A stretch of DNA of 64,000 nucleotides from Xenorhabdus miraniensis (GTDB lineage: Bacteria > Pseudomonadota > Gammaproteobacteria > Enterobacterales > Enterobacteriaceae). The DNA is taken from positions 1 through 64,000 of the forward strand of contig NZ_NITZ01000015.1 of NCBI RefSeq assembly GCF_002632615.1. The letters are read 5' to 3'. The translations under genes and the position numbers were made by a program. Under the pieces are notes generated by a model. The model made no database searches. It saw only the letters and a list, made by a program, of their open reading frames with translations, and was not told where the DNA came from. The first letter of the stretch is position 1, and every line of letters begins with the position of its first letter. Below, piece after piece: positions 1 through 9,153 of the stretch.

Positions 1-4
1 CATA

Positions 5-62
5 GCCTGTTCCTCCCCAGAGCTGTTTCGGCGTGCACCAAAACATTGCTCCTGGAACAGGC
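5..62. repeat. 9-bp inverted repeat at window edge
   Basis: GCCTGTTCC at 5-13 is matched by GGAACAGGC at 54-62 around a 40-base loop. It lies downstream of the integrase stop codon, inside the presumed integrated element. There is no T-run, so it is not a convincing terminator. I see no gene in bases 1-115. Confidence 0.3.
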
Positions 63-115
63 CCCTCGTCAATTCCTTATCCAGAATTCGGGTTAATTAT
101 TTTATATTGATTCAG

Positions 116-1330
116 TTAAGCACGTTTCTTAAATTTTCCATGTATCACATTCTCTCCTAATTCGAGTGCTTCCATATAATCCGCATACCATTGCAGCATT
201 TCCCGACGACCATCCAGATATTGGGCGTGATTATAAGTGCCTCGTATGCTGTTTTTATCAACATGAGCAAGCTGTGTTTCAATCCAAGCTGTGTTATAGC
301 CCTGTTCATGTAAGATAGTGCTCATGGTGTGGCGGAATCCATGACCTGTGGCTTTTCCACCATAACCAATACGTTTAAGAACCTGATTAATAGCGGCTTC
401 ACTCATTGGCTTACCTGCATCATTCCTGCCATGAAAAGCAAAGTTAAATCTGCCTGTGATCGCCTTCAACTCTCTCAGCAAAGCCAGAGCCTGCTCAGAA
501 AGTGGGACAATATGAGGCCGACGCATTTTCATGCGTTCTTGTGGGATTTCCCAAATTGCTTTATCGAAATCAATTTCTTCCCAAGTAGAGGCTCTCAGTT
601 CTATTGTTCTTAGTCCCGTAAGTAAAAGTAATTTGGTAGCGATTTGAGTAATCTTACTTCCGCTATAGAGGGAAAGTGCTTGTAGGAACGCGGGTAATTC
701 ATCAACATTCAAATGTGGGAAATGTTTGGCTTTCGGTGTTGCTAATGCTCCAGCCAGTTCAGCAGCAGGATTATATTCTGCTCTTCCTGTGACAATTGCG
801 TATCTGAAAACTTGGTTACATGCCTGTCTGATTTTTTTCAACTTATCGAGCACACCGCGTTGTTCCATTTTACGCAGGACTGTAAGCATGTCTAAGGGTT
901 TGATATCAGTGATGGCTTGCTTACCGATGTAAGGGAAAATATCTTTTGTGAAGCCTTCTAAAAGGTCTTCTGCGTAACCCTTTGACCAGTTGGGAGCCTT
1001 GTAAGCGTGCCACTCAAGGGCGATTTTGTCGAAGCTGTTATTTACGATGAGAGCCTTTTCTCTTTTTTCCTGCTTTTTAACTTGCCCTGGATCATCGCCA
1101 TTTACCAATATCTTTTTGGCGTCTTCCCTTTTGTTTCTGGCCTCTGCCAACGTTACAGTGGGATAAGTACCAAATGCTAATCGCTTCTCTTTACCTACAA
1201 AACGATATTTTAACCGCCAACATTTGGAACCATTCGGAAAAATTTCTAAGTACATGCCCCCACCATCGGAGAGTTTGTACGATTTATCTTTGGGCTTTGC
1301 GGTGTCTATCTGTCTGGCTGTCAACTTCAT
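116..1330 (-). CDS. P4-type tyrosine site-specific integrase
   Basis: This 404-residue protein catalyses integration and excision of a mobile element by strand exchange. The N-terminal part (about 1-90) is the DUF4102-type arm-binding domain typical of P4-like integrases, followed by a core-binding SAM-like region (about 100-185) and the catalytic domain. All catalytic residues are visible: R241 (TGLRTIEL), H330 and R333 (HGFRH), H356 (LAHVD) and the nucleophile Y366 (GTYNH). The length is normal for the family. The gene reads away from the 3' end of the argU tRNA gene, 165 bp away, which is the classic arrangement of an island integrated in a tRNA gene. The rest of the element must lie left of the window. 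It appears intact. Confidence 0.95.
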   Translation of the reverse strand: MKLTARQIDTAKPKDKSYKLSDGGGMYLEIFPNGSKCWRLKYRFVGKEKRLAFGTYPTVTLAEARNKREDAKKILVNGDDPGQVKKQEKREKALIVNNSFDKIALEWHAYKAPNWSKGYAEDLLEGFTKDIFPYIGKQAITDIKPLDMLTVLRKMEQRGVLDKLKKIRQACNQVFRYAIVTGRAEYNPAAELAGALATPKAKHFPHLNVDELPAFLQALSLYSGSKITQIATKLLLLTGLRTIELRASTWEEIDFDKAIWEIPQERMKMRRPHIVPLSEQALALLRELKAITGRFNFAFHGRNDAGKPMSEAAINQVLKRIGYGGKATGHGFRHTMSTILHEQGYNTAWIETQLAHVDKNSIRGTYNHAQYLDGRREMLQWYADYMEALELGENVIHGKFKKRA

Positions 1331-1381
1331 TTGGGGGCATCCATTTTGATTGAACCTAACAATGCCCCCTATTATGCCCCC
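1254..1381. repeat. ATGCCCCC octamer repeats around integrase start
   Basis: The octamer ATGCCCCC occurs at 1254-1261, 1362-1369 and 1374-1381, and its complement GGGGGCAT at 1333-1340. Four copies in 128 bp flank and overlap the integrase start. By position they are candidate arm-type binding sites of the integrase, which could also repress its own promoter. The role is inferred. Confidence 0.6.
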
Positions 1382-1495
1382 AGAGATCTGCAGATTTCAA
1401 CATATCTTACTAGACTATAGGAGAACGGGAAAAGGCCAACACTGCGTATTTATTGGGATTTTGTAGACTTCGGAAGACGTTACGATATGAATGGA

Positions 1496-1572
1496 TGGTA
1501 CGCCCTACAGGATTCGAACCTGTGACCTACGGCTTAGAAGGCCGTTGCTCTATCCAGCTGAGCTAAGGGCGC
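1496..1572 (-). tRNA. argU: tRNA-Arg (anticodon TCT)
   Basis: Read on the minus strand this gives a 77-base cloverleaf with acceptor GCGCCCT pairing with AGGGCGT, discriminator A and an encoded CCA (complement at 1496-1498). The anticodon loop is CTTCTAA, so the anticodon is TCT, reading the rare arginine codons AGA/AGG. The T-arm has the usual GGTTCGAATCC. It is followed by folD on the other strand, as in E. coli, where the DLP12 prophage also uses argU. The 3' half is the likely attachment site of the neighbouring element. Confidence 0.97.
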
Positions 1573-1626
1573 ATTTTGTGCGATATGTAAATAAGAAACA
1601 TCATTAATGCGTTGATGCAGCACCGG

Positions 1627-1654
1627 ATTATACGGGCATAATGGCCTGAGTCAA
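1627..1654 (-). promoter_or_regulatory. argU promoter
   Basis: On the minus strand TTGACT (1649-1654) and TATAAT (1627-1632) are separated by 16 bp. A GC-rich stretch follows the -10 box, as is typical of stringently controlled tRNA promoters. Transcription would start about 48 bases before the tRNA. Confidence 0.75.
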
Positions 1655-1765
1655 TGCCCTTTTCGTTCGTATGTTCATTTTATGACTATTAATAAAACTG
1701 ACAGACGGTTTATGTTCTGACAAAATAGCCCCTATTCCTATACTTGATGATGGAATCTTAAATAC

Positions 1766-2641
1766 ATGTCAGCAAAAATTATTGATGGGAAAACGATTGC
1801 GCAGACAATCAGAAGTGAAGTTGCAGAAAGAGTTAAACAGCGTGTAGCTGCCGGAAAACGAGCGCCGGGTCTTGCCGTCGTTTTAGTGGGAGAAAACCCT
1901 GCATCTCAGATTTATGTCGCAAGCAAACGCCGGGCCTGTGAAGAAGTCGGCTTTATGTCCCGCTCTTATGACCTGCCTGATACCACCAGCGAAGCCGAAT
2001 TACTCTCCCTGATCGATAACCTGAATGCCGATACTGAAATCGACGGTATTTTGGTGCAACTTCCCTTACCTGCCGGCATTGATAATGTCAAAGTATTGGA
2101 ACGTATTCATCCCGATAAGGATGTCGATGGTTTCCATCCCTATAATATTGGCCGTCTGTGCCAACGAGCGCCGAAGCTGCGCCCTTGTACCCCCCGTGGG
2201 ATTGTTACGCTGCTCGAGCGCTGCAATATCAATACGTATGGCCTAAATGCCGTTATTATCGGCGCTTCCAACATCGTCGGGCGTCCAATGAGCCTTGAGT
2301 TGCTATTGGCTGGCTGTACAACGACGGTCACTCATCGCTTTACCAAAAATTTACGCCAGCATGTTGAACAAGCAGATTTATTGGTCGTGGCTGTCGGTAA
2401 ACCAAATTTTATTCCCGGTGAATGGATTAAACCAGACGCGATTGTGATTGATGTTGGTATTAATCGGCTGGAAAATGGCAAAGTCATTGGTGATGTAGAT
2501 TTCGATAACGCATCGGAACGTGCTAGCTGGATCTCTCCTGTTCCGGGCGGTGTTGGCCCAATGACTGTTGCAACATTGATTCAAAATACCTTGCAGGCTT
2601 GCGAGGAATACCATGATGTAGATACAACTGAAGGATACTGA
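1766..2641 (+). CDS. folD: Bifunctional methylene-THF dehydrogenase/cyclohydrolase
   Basis: FolD interconverts 5,10-methylene-, 5,10-methenyl- and 10-formyl-tetrahydrofolate in the cytosol, using NADP, and so supplies one-carbon units for purine and initiator-tRNA formylation. The 291-residue protein keeps the catalytic K54 (YVASK), Q98 (ILVQLPLP) and D121 (DVDGFHP). The Rossmann segment for NADP ([12 protein letters not shown]) is at about 163-173, and the [12 protein letters not shown] signature is near the C-terminus. The ribosome-binding site is weak. The stop codon overlaps the ybcJ start by one base (TGATG), so the two genes are probably translationally coupled. Confidence 0.97.
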   Translation: MSAKIIDGKTIAQTIRSEVAERVKQRVAAGKRAPGLAVVLVGENPASQIYVASKRRACEEVGFMSRSYDLPDTTSEAELLSLIDNLNADTEIDGILVQLPLPAGIDNVKVLERIHPDKDVDGFHPYNIGRLCQRAPKLRPCTPRGIVTLLERCNINTYGLNAVIIGASNIVGRPMSLELLLAGCTTTVTHRFTKNLRQHVEQADLLVVAVGKPNFIPGEWIKPDAIVIDVGINRLENGKVIGDVDFDNASERASWISPVPGGVGPMTVATLIQNTLQACEEYHDVDTTEGY

Positions 2642-2853
2642 TGGAAATTTTTTATTTAGATAGTCACCCTTATGTCGAATTATGCGACCTGCTGAAATTA
2701 CAAGGGTGGTGCGAAAGTGGTGCAGCGGCAAAGGCTATGATTGCAGAAGGTTTGGTACAGGTTGATAGTCAACTTGAGACACGCAAGCGCTGCAAAATTA
2801 CTGCGGGTAAAGTTGTAACCTTTAATGGCGAATCTGTTCGCGTTGAAGAGTAA
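2641..2853 (+). CDS. ybcJ: S4-like RNA-binding protein YbcJ
   Basis: This 70-residue protein belongs to the YbcJ/YaaA-type small S4-domain family. The core LKLQGWCESGAAAKAMIAEG followed by VQVD and TRKRCKI is the alpha-L RNA-binding fold seen in ribosomal protein S4. The biological RNA target is not established. It starts inside the folD stop codon and is followed directly by a strong terminator, so folD-ybcJ form a two-gene operon as in E. coli. Confidence 0.93.
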   Translation: MEIFYLDSHPYVELCDLLKLQGWCESGAAAKAMIAEGLVQVDSQLETRKRCKITAGKVVTFNGESVRVEE

Positions 2854-2896
2854 CTCAGTAGAGTAGGTAACAATTACCACTAAGACTATCTTTTCG

Positions 2897-2936
2897 AAAA
2901 AAGCACCTGAAATGTATAAATTCAGGTGCTTTTTTT
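2897..2936 (+). terminator. Terminator after folD-ybcJ
   Basis: The stem AGCACCTGAA / TTCAGGTGCT (2902-2911 with 2921-2930) has a 9-base loop, is preceded by an A-run and followed by seven T residues. It is a clear rho-independent terminator. Confidence 0.92.
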
Positions 2937-2956
2937 CATGCTATAAATGGCAATGA

Positions 2957-3175
2957 TTTTTTCATCAACCTGATTTACAACGTAATATATTAGAAAAAAT
3001 CAAAAGAATACCAAGAAAAGATCCTGAAAATATTAAGCCAAGAATAAATGCAAGAGAAATACTCTATTGGGAAAATCGCAGTGTAAAACTTCAAAAACTA
3101 TTTAACAATATTAAGGAGCTGTTAAATAAATATAATATTAATAATATAAGACCTTGCTGTTGCTATCTGGGATAA
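2957..3175 (+). pseudogene. Remnant of an unidentified coding sequence
   Basis: An open frame of 72 codons follows the folD-ybcJ terminator and has no ATG, GTG or TTG start. The translation is coherent and protein-like: charged and helical, with segments such as KIKRIPRKDPENIKPRIN and LQKLFNNIKELLNKY, ending in CCCYLG. I do not recognise the family. The simplest reading is the 3' end of a gene whose 5' part has been lost. It could also be chance coding in AT-rich DNA. Confidence 0.4.
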
Positions 3176-3212
3176 ACAGGCTTCACTCAAAAATAGGCAT
3201 CATGATATTGAT

Positions 3213-3255
3213 GTTACTGGCAATATATAGTTACTGGCAATAGTTACTGGCAATA
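3213..3255 (+). repeat. Three copies of a 13-bp direct repeat
   Basis: GTTACTGGCAATA occurs at 3213-3225, 3230-3242 and 3243-3255. The last two are exactly tandem and the first is separated by TATA. The repeats lie between the gene remnant and the promoter of the following small gene. They could be protein-binding iterons or slippage products. Confidence 0.85.
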
Positions 3256-3325
3256 GATTCATCTGGTTTTATCCACAAAATATGTGATGCTGACGATATC
3301 TCGATAAACAATCATACCAGCAATG

Positions 3326-3353
3326 TTTTGATTTTCTAATAAGTTGCTATACT
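3326..3353 (+). promoter_or_regulatory. Possible promoter of the small gene at 3388
   Basis: TATACT (3348-3353) is a good -10 box with TTTTGA (3326-3331) 16 bp upstream as a poor -35. It would start transcription about 27 bases before the small gene. Confidence 0.4.
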
Positions 3354-3387
3354 GGGAAGCTTACGTACAACTGAAACGGGGTTAATT

Positions 3388-3624
3388 ATGTTAAGTAATC
3401 GAGCTGCAAGAAGGTTGTTGGGTATGTCTTATAAATTAAGTAACTCTAAACGTAGAGTGACAATTTCTCTTCTTAATCTTGCTTCCAGTGATAGCACACA
3501 TCAAGTACCAGAACATCTCAATAATGCTTCTTTTGTTGCCATGAAACGAGACTCAGTTTCTGGAAAAACCACGTATCACACTGGAAATGCTTTCTATCCT
3601 GATTATCTGAATACTCATCGATAA
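3388..3624 (+). CDS. Small hypothetical protein, 78 residues
   Basis: I do not recognise this protein. It has a strongly basic N-terminal third (RAARRLLG, SNSKRR) and no membrane segment or cysteine; it ends in DYLNTHR. It starts with ATG after a purine-poor leader (GGGGTTAATT), so the ribosome-binding site is only GGGG at about 6 bases. It sits alone, convergent with cysS, behind a plausible promoter and a set of short repeats. No equivalent exists at this place in E. coli. It could be a lineage-specific gene or a spurious frame; the ordered upstream signals favour the former. Confidence 0.5.
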   Translation: MLSNRAARRLLGMSYKLSNSKRRVTISLLNLASSDSTHQVPEHLNNASFVAMKRDSVSGKTTYHTGNAFYPDYLNTHR

Positions 3625-3684
3625 ATCTGACGTTTTTATTCCGCTCATGTATTGCAAATAAAAATATTGCTGTAAAAACGTAAA

Positions 3685-3721
3685 TCCAAAAAAGTTGAAC
3701 CGCCCATATCAAGGGCGGTTC
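3685..3721 (-). terminator. cysS terminator
   Basis: The stem GAACCGCCC / GGGCGGTTC (3697-3705 with 3713-3721) has a 7-base loop. Read on the minus strand it is followed by a T-rich tail (ACTTTTTT), giving a rho-independent terminator for cysS. Confidence 0.9.
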
Positions 3722-3756
3722 TGAGATATAACAACGTTCAATCAATCAAAAATCGG

Positions 3757-5139
3757 TTACTTACGACGCCAGGTTGTTCCCTGTGGGCCATCTTCCAGCT
3801 CAATGCCCATTTCATTCAACTGATCACGCGCCGCATCTGCCAATGCCCACTCTTTGCTCTTACGGGCATCGTTACGTTGTTTGATGAGTGCTTCGATTTT
3901 AGCTACGTCATCGTCCGCTTGCGCGCCGCCCTGCAAGAAGTGTTCAGGATCTTGTTCCAAAAGACCAAGAATTCCCGCCAGCTTACGCAATTCAGCCGCC
4001 AGACCATTCGCCGCAGCAACGTCTTCTGCCTTCAGGCGGTTGATCTCACGAACCATATCAAACAGGACTGAATACGCTTCTGGTGTATTAAAATCATCAT
4101 TCATCGCTTCAGTAAAACGAGCTTCAAATGCTTCTCCACCAGCCGGTTGAGCGGTTTTATCTGTACCGCGCAGAGCAGTATACAAACGCTCAAGGGAAGT
4201 ACGAGCCTGTTTCAGGTTTTCTTCTGTGTAGTTCAATTGGCTACGATAATGACCAGACAGCAAGAAATAACGCACAGTTTCAGCATCGTAATATTCCAGC
4301 ACGTCGCGGATAGTAAAGAAGTTGTTCAAAGACTTGGACATCTTCTCTTTATCCACCATGACCATGCCAGAGTGCATCCAGTAATTAACGTAAGGGCCAT
4401 CATGAGCACAGGTGGATTGCGCGATTTCGTTTTCATGGTGCGGGAACATCAAATCAGAGCCGCCGCCGTGAATATCAAAATGGTGACCAAGCGTTTTGCC
4501 GTTCATGGCAGAACATTCAATATGCCAACCCGGACGACCCGCTCCCCACGGAGATTCCCAGCTAGGCTCACCCGGCTTGGACATTTTCCACAACACAAAA
4601 TCCATTGGATTACGTTTTACATCTGCGACTTCAACACGCGCTCCAGCTTGTAATTGCTCCAGATCCTGACGGGAAAGCAAACCGTAATCAGGATTGGTAT
4701 CAATGGAGAACATCACATCGCCATTCGCCGCAACATAAGCGTGCCCACGTTGAATCAGCGCTGACGCGATTTCAATAATCTCTGCGATATGCTGCGTGGC
4801 ACGAGGCTCTAAATCCGGGCGTAGGATATTCAGCGCGTCAAAATCACTGTGCATTTCTGCCAGCATGCGTGTGGTCAAATCGTCACAGCTTTCATTATTT
4901 TCAATTGCACGTTTGATGATTTTATCATCCACGTCAGTGACGTTACGGACATAGGTGAGATCGTATCCCAGATAACGCAGGTAACGGGCAATAACATCAA
5001 ATGCAACAAACGTTCTGCCATGACCAATATGACACAAATCATAAATGGTAATGCCACACACGTACATGCCCACTTTCCCTTCATGAATCGGCTTAAATTC
5101 TTCTTTTTGGCGGCTGAGAGTATTGAAAATTTTTAGCAT
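3757..5139 (-). CDS. cysS: Cysteinyl-tRNA synthetase
   Basis: This class I aminoacyl-tRNA synthetase charges tRNA-Cys in the cytosol. The protein is 460 residues from the ATG that gives [11 protein letters not shown], matching the E. coli start and length (461). The frame stays open for 43 codons further upstream, but that part has no family similarity. C28 begins the zinc site (YVCGIT). The HIGH motif is at 37-40, the second zinc segment is WHIECS with HHENE, and KMSKS ([10 protein letters not shown]) is near residue 266. Divergent from ppiB as in E. coli. Confidence 0.97.
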   Translation of the reverse strand: MLKIFNTLSRQKEEFKPIHEGKVGMYVCGITIYDLCHIGHGRTFVAFDVIARYLRYLGYDLTYVRNVTDVDDKIIKRAIENNESCDDLTTRMLAEMHSDFDALNILRPDLEPRATQHIAEIIEIASALIQRGHAYVAANGDVMFSIDTNPDYGLLSRQDLEQLQAGARVEVADVKRNPMDFVLWKMSKPGEPSWESPWGAGRPGWHIECSAMNGKTLGHHFDIHGGGSDLMFPHHENEIAQSTCAHDGPYVNYWMHSGMVMVDKEKMSKSLNNFFTIRDVLEYYDAETVRYFLLSGHYRSQLNYTEENLKQARTSLERLYTALRGTDKTAQPAGGEAFEARFTEAMNDDFNTPEAYSVLFDMVREINRLKAEDVAAANGLAAELRKLAGILGLLEQDPEHFLQGGAQADDDVAKIEALIKQRNDARKSKEWALADAARDQLNEMGIELEDGPQGTTWRRK

Positions 5140-5430
5140 CGGGGGGTTTTCCGTAAAAATTGATGTACGTGTATTAAAGATATACGTGTATAAAATAGAA
5201 TGAATTCGCTGATTATAGGCCTCTTTATCAGCGATATAAATAAACCAGAATATAGAGAAGCCAGACAAAGTATTTCACCTTGATATGCAGTGCTTTGCAA
5301 GTGCCGCAAATCACCTTATTTCGATGCGCTTTCAGAGTACTGACTCAAAATCTCATATATGATATAACAGCGGTTGTTCCGAACCCCCTAGAATACAGGG
5401 TCAATCAAAACTATTATTAGGATTTTTATT

Positions 5431-5925
5431 ATGGTGACTTTCCACACCAACTTTGGCGATATCGTGATCAATACCTTCGCGGATAAAGCGCCGGTAACTG
5501 TTGAAAACTTCTTAAATTACTGCTCTGAAGGCTTTTATGACAACACAATTTTTCATCGTGTGATCAATGGCTTTATGATTCAAGGCGGTGGCTTTGAACC
5601 AGGTATGAAGCAGAAAGTGACAAAAGATCCTATCAAGAACGAAGCAAACAATGGCGTAAAAAACAGCCGTGGTACCCTTGCAATGGCGCGTACCAATGAT
5701 CCGCACTCTGCAACTGCCCAGTTCTTCATCAACGTTGTTGATAACGATTTCCTGAACTTCCGTTCAGAACGTCCTGATGGATGGGGTTATTGCGTATTCG
5801 CCGAAGTGGTTGAAGGCATGGATGTGGTTGACAAAATCAAAGGCGTTTCCACTGGCCGCAGCGGTATGCACCAAGATGTACCACGCGAAGATGTGATCAT
5901 TGAACGCGTTACCGTTAGCGAATAA
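5431..5925 (+). CDS. ppiB: Cytoplasmic peptidyl-prolyl isomerase B (cyclophilin)
   Basis: PpiB accelerates cis-trans isomerisation of prolyl bonds during protein folding in the cytosol. The 164-residue protein matches the E. coli enzyme in length and lacks a signal peptide, separating it from periplasmic PpiA. The cyclophilin signature [13 protein letters not shown] (41-53) carries the catalytic R43 with F48 and Q51, and the second conserved block is [11 protein letters not shown] good ribosome-binding site (AGGA) precedes the ATG. It is followed 45 bp later by lpxH in the same direction. Confidence 0.97.
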   Translation: MVTFHTNFGDIVINTFADKAPVTVENFLNYCSEGFYDNTIFHRVINGFMIQGGGFEPGMKQKVTKDPIKNEANNGVKNSRGTLAMARTNDPHSATAQFFINVVDNDFLNFRSERPDGWGYCVFAEVVEGMDVVDKIKGVSTGRSGMHQDVPREDVIIERVTVSE

Positions 5926-5970
5926 TGACTGTTAGATAATAATAACTGTCAGAGAATAGTTAATCGTTAC

Positions 5971-6693
5971 ATGAGCATACTGTTTATTGCAGATTTACAT
6001 CTCAGTGAGCAAGAACCGGCAATTACTGCCGGTTTTCTTCGTTTTTTGCGTGAAGAAGCAATCCATGCTGAGCGTCTTTATATCCTTGGTGATTTTTTTG
6101 ATTATTGGATTGGTGATGATGATCCCAACCCTCTACATACTAAAGTTGCCCACGCACTCAATGAACTGAAACAGAAAGGGATTTCCTGTTATTTCATTCA
6201 CGGTAATCGTGATTTCTTGCTGGGCTCCTGCTTTGCCAAAGAGAGCGGTTTGATCCTACTGCCACAGGAAAACGTGCTGGAATTGTATGGCAAGCGTATT
6301 TTAATTCTGCATGGCGATACACTATGCACTGATGACATTGGTTATCAGCAGTATCGCAAGCGGGTACACACTCCGTGGATTCAACGTCTGTTCTTACTTC
6401 TTCCTTTATTCATCCGGTTGAAAATCGCTGCCAAAATGCGGGCGGGCAGCCAATACGCCAACACCCAGAAGTCTGAATCCATCATGGATGTCAATCAACA
6501 AACCGTTATCGAACACTTTGAAAAACATCAGGCCGATTGGATGATTCACGGGCACACCCATCGCCCGGCAATACATGATCTTCAAATCGATAATAAAGCG
6601 GTGCATCGCGGTGTATTGGGCGCATGGCATCATCACGGTTCGATGTTTAAAGTCACAGAAACATCCATTGAGTTGATATCTTTCCCATTTTGA
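5971..6693 (+). CDS. lpxH: UDP-2,3-diacylglucosamine pyrophosphohydrolase
   Basis: LpxH cleaves UDP-2,3-diacylglucosamine to lipid X and UMP at the inner membrane, the fourth step of lipid A synthesis. The 240-residue protein is a calcineurin-like metallophosphoesterase. Its metal ligands can all be seen: D8 and H10 (ADLH), D41 (GDFFD), N79 (GNRD), H114 (LHGD) and H195/H197 (HGHTHRP). A hydrophobic [11 protein letters not shown] stretch near 140-150 is the usual membrane-associating insertion. It lies between ppiB and purE as in E. coli. Confidence 0.97.
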   Translation: MSILFIADLHLSEQEPAITAGFLRFLREEAIHAERLYILGDFFDYWIGDDDPNPLHTKVAHALNELKQKGISCYFIHGNRDFLLGSCFAKESGLILLPQENVLELYGKRILILHGDTLCTDDIGYQQYRKRVHTPWIQRLFLLLPLFIRLKIAAKMRAGSQYANTQKSESIMDVNQQTVIEHFEKHQADWMIHGHTHRPAIHDLQIDNKAVHRGVLGAWHHHGSMFKVTETSIELISFPF

Positions 6694-6732
6694 ATTGCGT
6701 TATTTATTTTGGAAAAATAGACAAATCAGGTA

Positions 6733-6748
6733 ACGCAAACGTTTTCCT
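6733..6748 (+). promoter_or_regulatory. PurR operator in the purEK promoter
   Basis: ACGCAAACGTTTTCCT fits the PurR box consensus at every fixed position. It overlaps a promoter with TTTTCC (6742-6747) as -35 and TATGAT (6765-6770) as -10, spaced 17 bp. PurR with hypoxanthine or guanine would block this promoter, as known for purEK in E. coli. Confidence 0.92.
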
Positions 6749-6828
6749 TGTGCAATTCGCGTGATATGATCCGTCGCCTTAAACATCACCTTGTTCTGGT
6801 AGACACTCTATACAGGAGCATCTGATTT

Positions 6829-7383
6829 ATGACGGCCAGCTCTGATCCCACAACAGCTATGACTTCTACAACAGAAATAGAGACGCAGCACCACGCCAAA
6901 ATCGCCATTGTCATGGGTTCAAAAAGTGATTGGGCGACCATGCAGCACGCAGCCGATATTTTGACCTCTCTTGATATTCCTTTCCATGTTGAGGTTGTTT
7001 CGGCACACCGAACCCCCGATAAACTTTTTCATTTTGCCGAACACGCGAAAGAAAACGGTTTTGATGTGATTATCGCGGGTGCAGGAGGTGCAGCACATTT
7101 GCCGGGAATGTTGGCAGCCAAAACCTTAGTGCCTGTGTTTGGGGTTCCGGTGCAAAGCGCCGCGCTGAGTGGTGTCGATAGCCTGTATTCGATCGTTCAA
7201 ATGCCAAAGGGTATTCCTGTTGGCGCATTGGCTATAGGTAAAGCCGGAGCCGCAAACGCAGCCTTGCTGGCAGCCCAGGTGCTGGCTCTGCATGATGATG
7301 CCCTGTTTCAGCGTCTGTCAGGCTGGCGTCAAGCACAAACACAGGATGTTTTGGAGAATCCTGATCCACGGGAGGGTGCATGA
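6829..7383 (+). CDS. purE: N5-carboxyaminoimidazole ribonucleotide mutase
   Basis: PurE rearranges N5-CAIR to CAIR in purine synthesis, acting directly after PurK. The 184-residue protein has the glycine-rich IVMGSKSDW loop and the catalytic histidine in SAHRTPD (H60 here, H45 in E. coli). The N-terminus is about 15 residues longer than E. coli PurE. I kept the upstream ATG because AGGAG lies 10 bases before it, whereas the inner ATG at 6859 has no ribosome-binding site. The last codons overlap purK by four bases. Confidence 0.96.
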   Translation: MTASSDPTTAMTSTTEIETQHHAKIAIVMGSKSDWATMQHAADILTSLDIPFHVEVVSAHRTPDKLFHFAEHAKENGFDVIIAGAGGAAHLPGMLAAKTLVPVFGVPVQSAALSGVDSLYSIVQMPKGIPVGALAIGKAGAANAALLAAQVLALHDDALFQRLSGWRQAQTQDVLENPDPREGA

Positions 7384-8447
7384 AGCCTGTTTGTGTATTG
7401 GGTAATGGTCAGTTGGGCCGGATGTTGCGTCAAGCCGGTGAGCCATTGGGGATTGCAGTTTACCCCGTCGGGTTGGATGCAGAGCCAGAAGCAGTGCCTT
7501 ATCAGAGCAGTGTGATTACCGCAGAAATCGAGCGTTGGCCGGAAACTGCGTTAACTCGCGAGCTGGCACATCACAATGCTTTTATTAATCGCGATATTTT
7601 CCCGCAATTGGCCGATCGCTTGCCACAAAAACAATTGATGGATACGTTGGGTCTGGCAACAGCCCCCTGGAAACTGCTTTCCGACCCAAGCCAATGGCCA
7701 CAACTGTTCGCTGAATTAGGTGACTTCATCATCGTTAAGCGCCGGACGGGCGGCTATGATGGGCGTGGTCAGTGGCGTATACGACCGGGTGATGAAGCAG
7801 AATTACCACCTGAAATTTATGGTGAGTGTATTGCAGAGAAAGGGATCCCGTTTTCAGGGGAAGTTTCTCTGGTGGGTGCCCGTAATGCCCAAGGGGAATC
7901 GGTATTTTATACGCTGACTCACAATCTGCATCAGGAAGGCATTTTGCGTACCAGTGTTGCTTTGCCTGATACGGATAAGAAATTACAGCAACAAGCAGAA
8001 AAAATGCTGGCTACCATCATGGATCACCTGAATTATATCGGTGTGATGGCGATGGAATGCTTTATTGTCGGTGATAATTTGTTGATCAACGAACTGGCAC
8101 CCCGGGTTCATAATAGTGGTCACTGGACACAAAATGGTGCTTCTATCAGCCAGTTTGAACTTCATTTACGGGCAATTCTGGATCTGCCCATGCCTCAGCC
8201 AGAAATATTTTCTCCATCCATTATGATCAATCTGATCGGCACAGAGGTAAATCCCGCGTGGCTCAGGTTACCGTTGGTTCGTTTACATTGGTATGAAAAG
8301 GAAGTTCGTCCGGTTCGTAAGGTAGGACATTTGAATTTGGTTCATTCTGATCGGGATACCTTGAAAATGGCATTGCAAACGTTAGCGCCATTATTGCCGG
8401 CAGAGTACCAAAGCGGTCTGGAATGGGCACAAAATAAATTAAGTTGA
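7380..8447 (+). CDS. purK: N5-carboxyaminoimidazole ribonucleotide synthase
   Basis: PurK uses ATP and bicarbonate to carboxylate AIR to N5-CAIR, the substrate of PurE. The 355-residue protein is an ATP-grasp enzyme: N-terminal [11 protein letters not shown], central [16 protein letters not shown] loop, and the metal/ATP site [25 protein letters not shown]. The start overlaps the purE stop in ATGA, so the genes are translationally coupled and share the PurR-controlled promoter. Confidence 0.97.
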   Translation: MKPVCVLGNGQLGRMLRQAGEPLGIAVYPVGLDAEPEAVPYQSSVITAEIERWPETALTRELAHHNAFINRDIFPQLADRLPQKQLMDTLGLATAPWKLLSDPSQWPQLFAELGDFIIVKRRTGGYDGRGQWRIRPGDEAELPPEIYGECIAEKGIPFSGEVSLVGARNAQGESVFYTLTHNLHQEGILRTSVALPDTDKKLQQQAEKMLATIMDHLNYIGVMAMECFIVGDNLLINELAPRVHNSGHWTQNGASISQFELHLRAILDLPMPQPEIFSPSIMINLIGTEVNPAWLRLPLVRLHWYEKEVRPVRKVGHLNLVHSDRDTLKMALQTLAPLLPAEYQSGLEWAQNKLS

Positions 8448-8492
8448 TCAGCTTTCCATATTCCATAACAGAGGAATAGCAAAACCATTGTC

Positions 8493-8530
8493 AGGAAGCG
8501 GTAATTATCACCGCTTCCTATTTTGTTTTT
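8493..8530 (+). terminator. purEK terminator
   Basis: The stem AGGAAGCGGT / ACCGCTTCCT (8493-8502 with 8510-8519) is followed by ATTTTGTTTTT. It terminates purEK and may also stop the converging riboflavin synthase-like transcript. Confidence 0.9.
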
Positions 8531-8541
8531 ATCACCCACTA

Positions 8542-9153
8542 TTATTTTCTTGATAGTGTCCTGGTAAGAGTATCCACAATCGTTCTTGTCGTCTGATCGA
8601 TTTCATAATTGAGAAAATCACCTACTTTAATCTTACTGAGGTTCGTCATCCTTAACGTTTCCGGGATCAGGTTTAAAGTCATCGTCTTGTTTTCTTCATC
8701 AATTCCGTTGATAGTTAAACTACAACCATGAAGCCCAATGAAACCTTTCAGGAAGAAATAGTTAATATTGTCTTGAGGGATCCGGATAACTAGCTGGTAG
8801 GTTTCACCTGTTGCAGTAAACTCTACGACTTCTGCCATACCCTCTATATGCCCATAAAGACTGTGCCCGCCATTTTCTTTATTCATCTGATGTGAGCGTT
8901 CAATGTTGACCTCATCACCAATCGAAAGAAACTTTAACGTAGTGGTGTCAGCAGTGAAATCGGAAATATCAAAAGAAACGCGATCTCCACTGAATTGGGT
9001 GACAGTCAGGCATGTGCCATCAATGGCGACACTGGCTCCGACAGTAACATCATCAAAAAAATGATTGTGATTGCTAACAATCAGCGTACTGAATCCGTTA
9101 TTTTTATTGAGTGATAATACGCTCTCTTTACCTTGTACAATGCCTGTATACAT
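8542..9153 (-). CDS. Riboflavin synthase paralogue / lumazine-protein-like
   Basis: This 203-residue protein has the two-barrel fold of riboflavin synthase alpha subunit, which dismutates two 6,7-dimethyl-8-ribityllumazine molecules. MYTGIVQG, the first CLTV block (C48), GGHSLYGH, the second CSLTING block and EIDQTTRTIVDT are all present. The C-terminal barrel keeps LIPETL. The matching segment of the N-terminal barrel, usually KETLRITNLG, is changed to DFTADTTTLKFL. That makes it a diverged copy rather than the usual housekeeping enzyme, which E. coli carries elsewhere. It could be catalytic or could bind flavin/lumazine, as in the LumP/YFP proteins of Photobacterium. It is divergent from the Tsx-like gene. 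Confidence 0.85.
   Translation of the reverse strand: MYTGIVQGKESVLSLNKNNGFSTLIVSNHNHFFDDVTVGASVAIDGTCLTVTQFSGDRVSFDISDFTADTTTLKFLSIGDEVNIERSHQMNKENGGHSLYGHIEGMAEVVEFTATGETYQLVIRIPQDNINYFFLKGFIGLHGCSLTINGIDEENKTMTLNLIPETLRMTNLSKIKVGDFLNYEIDQTTRTIVDTLTRTLSRK

Noticed and set aside
5140..5268. Extended cysS N-terminus of 43 residues
   Set aside because: The downstream ATG gives the family N-terminus and the E. coli length; the extra part has no similarity and is probably untranslated.
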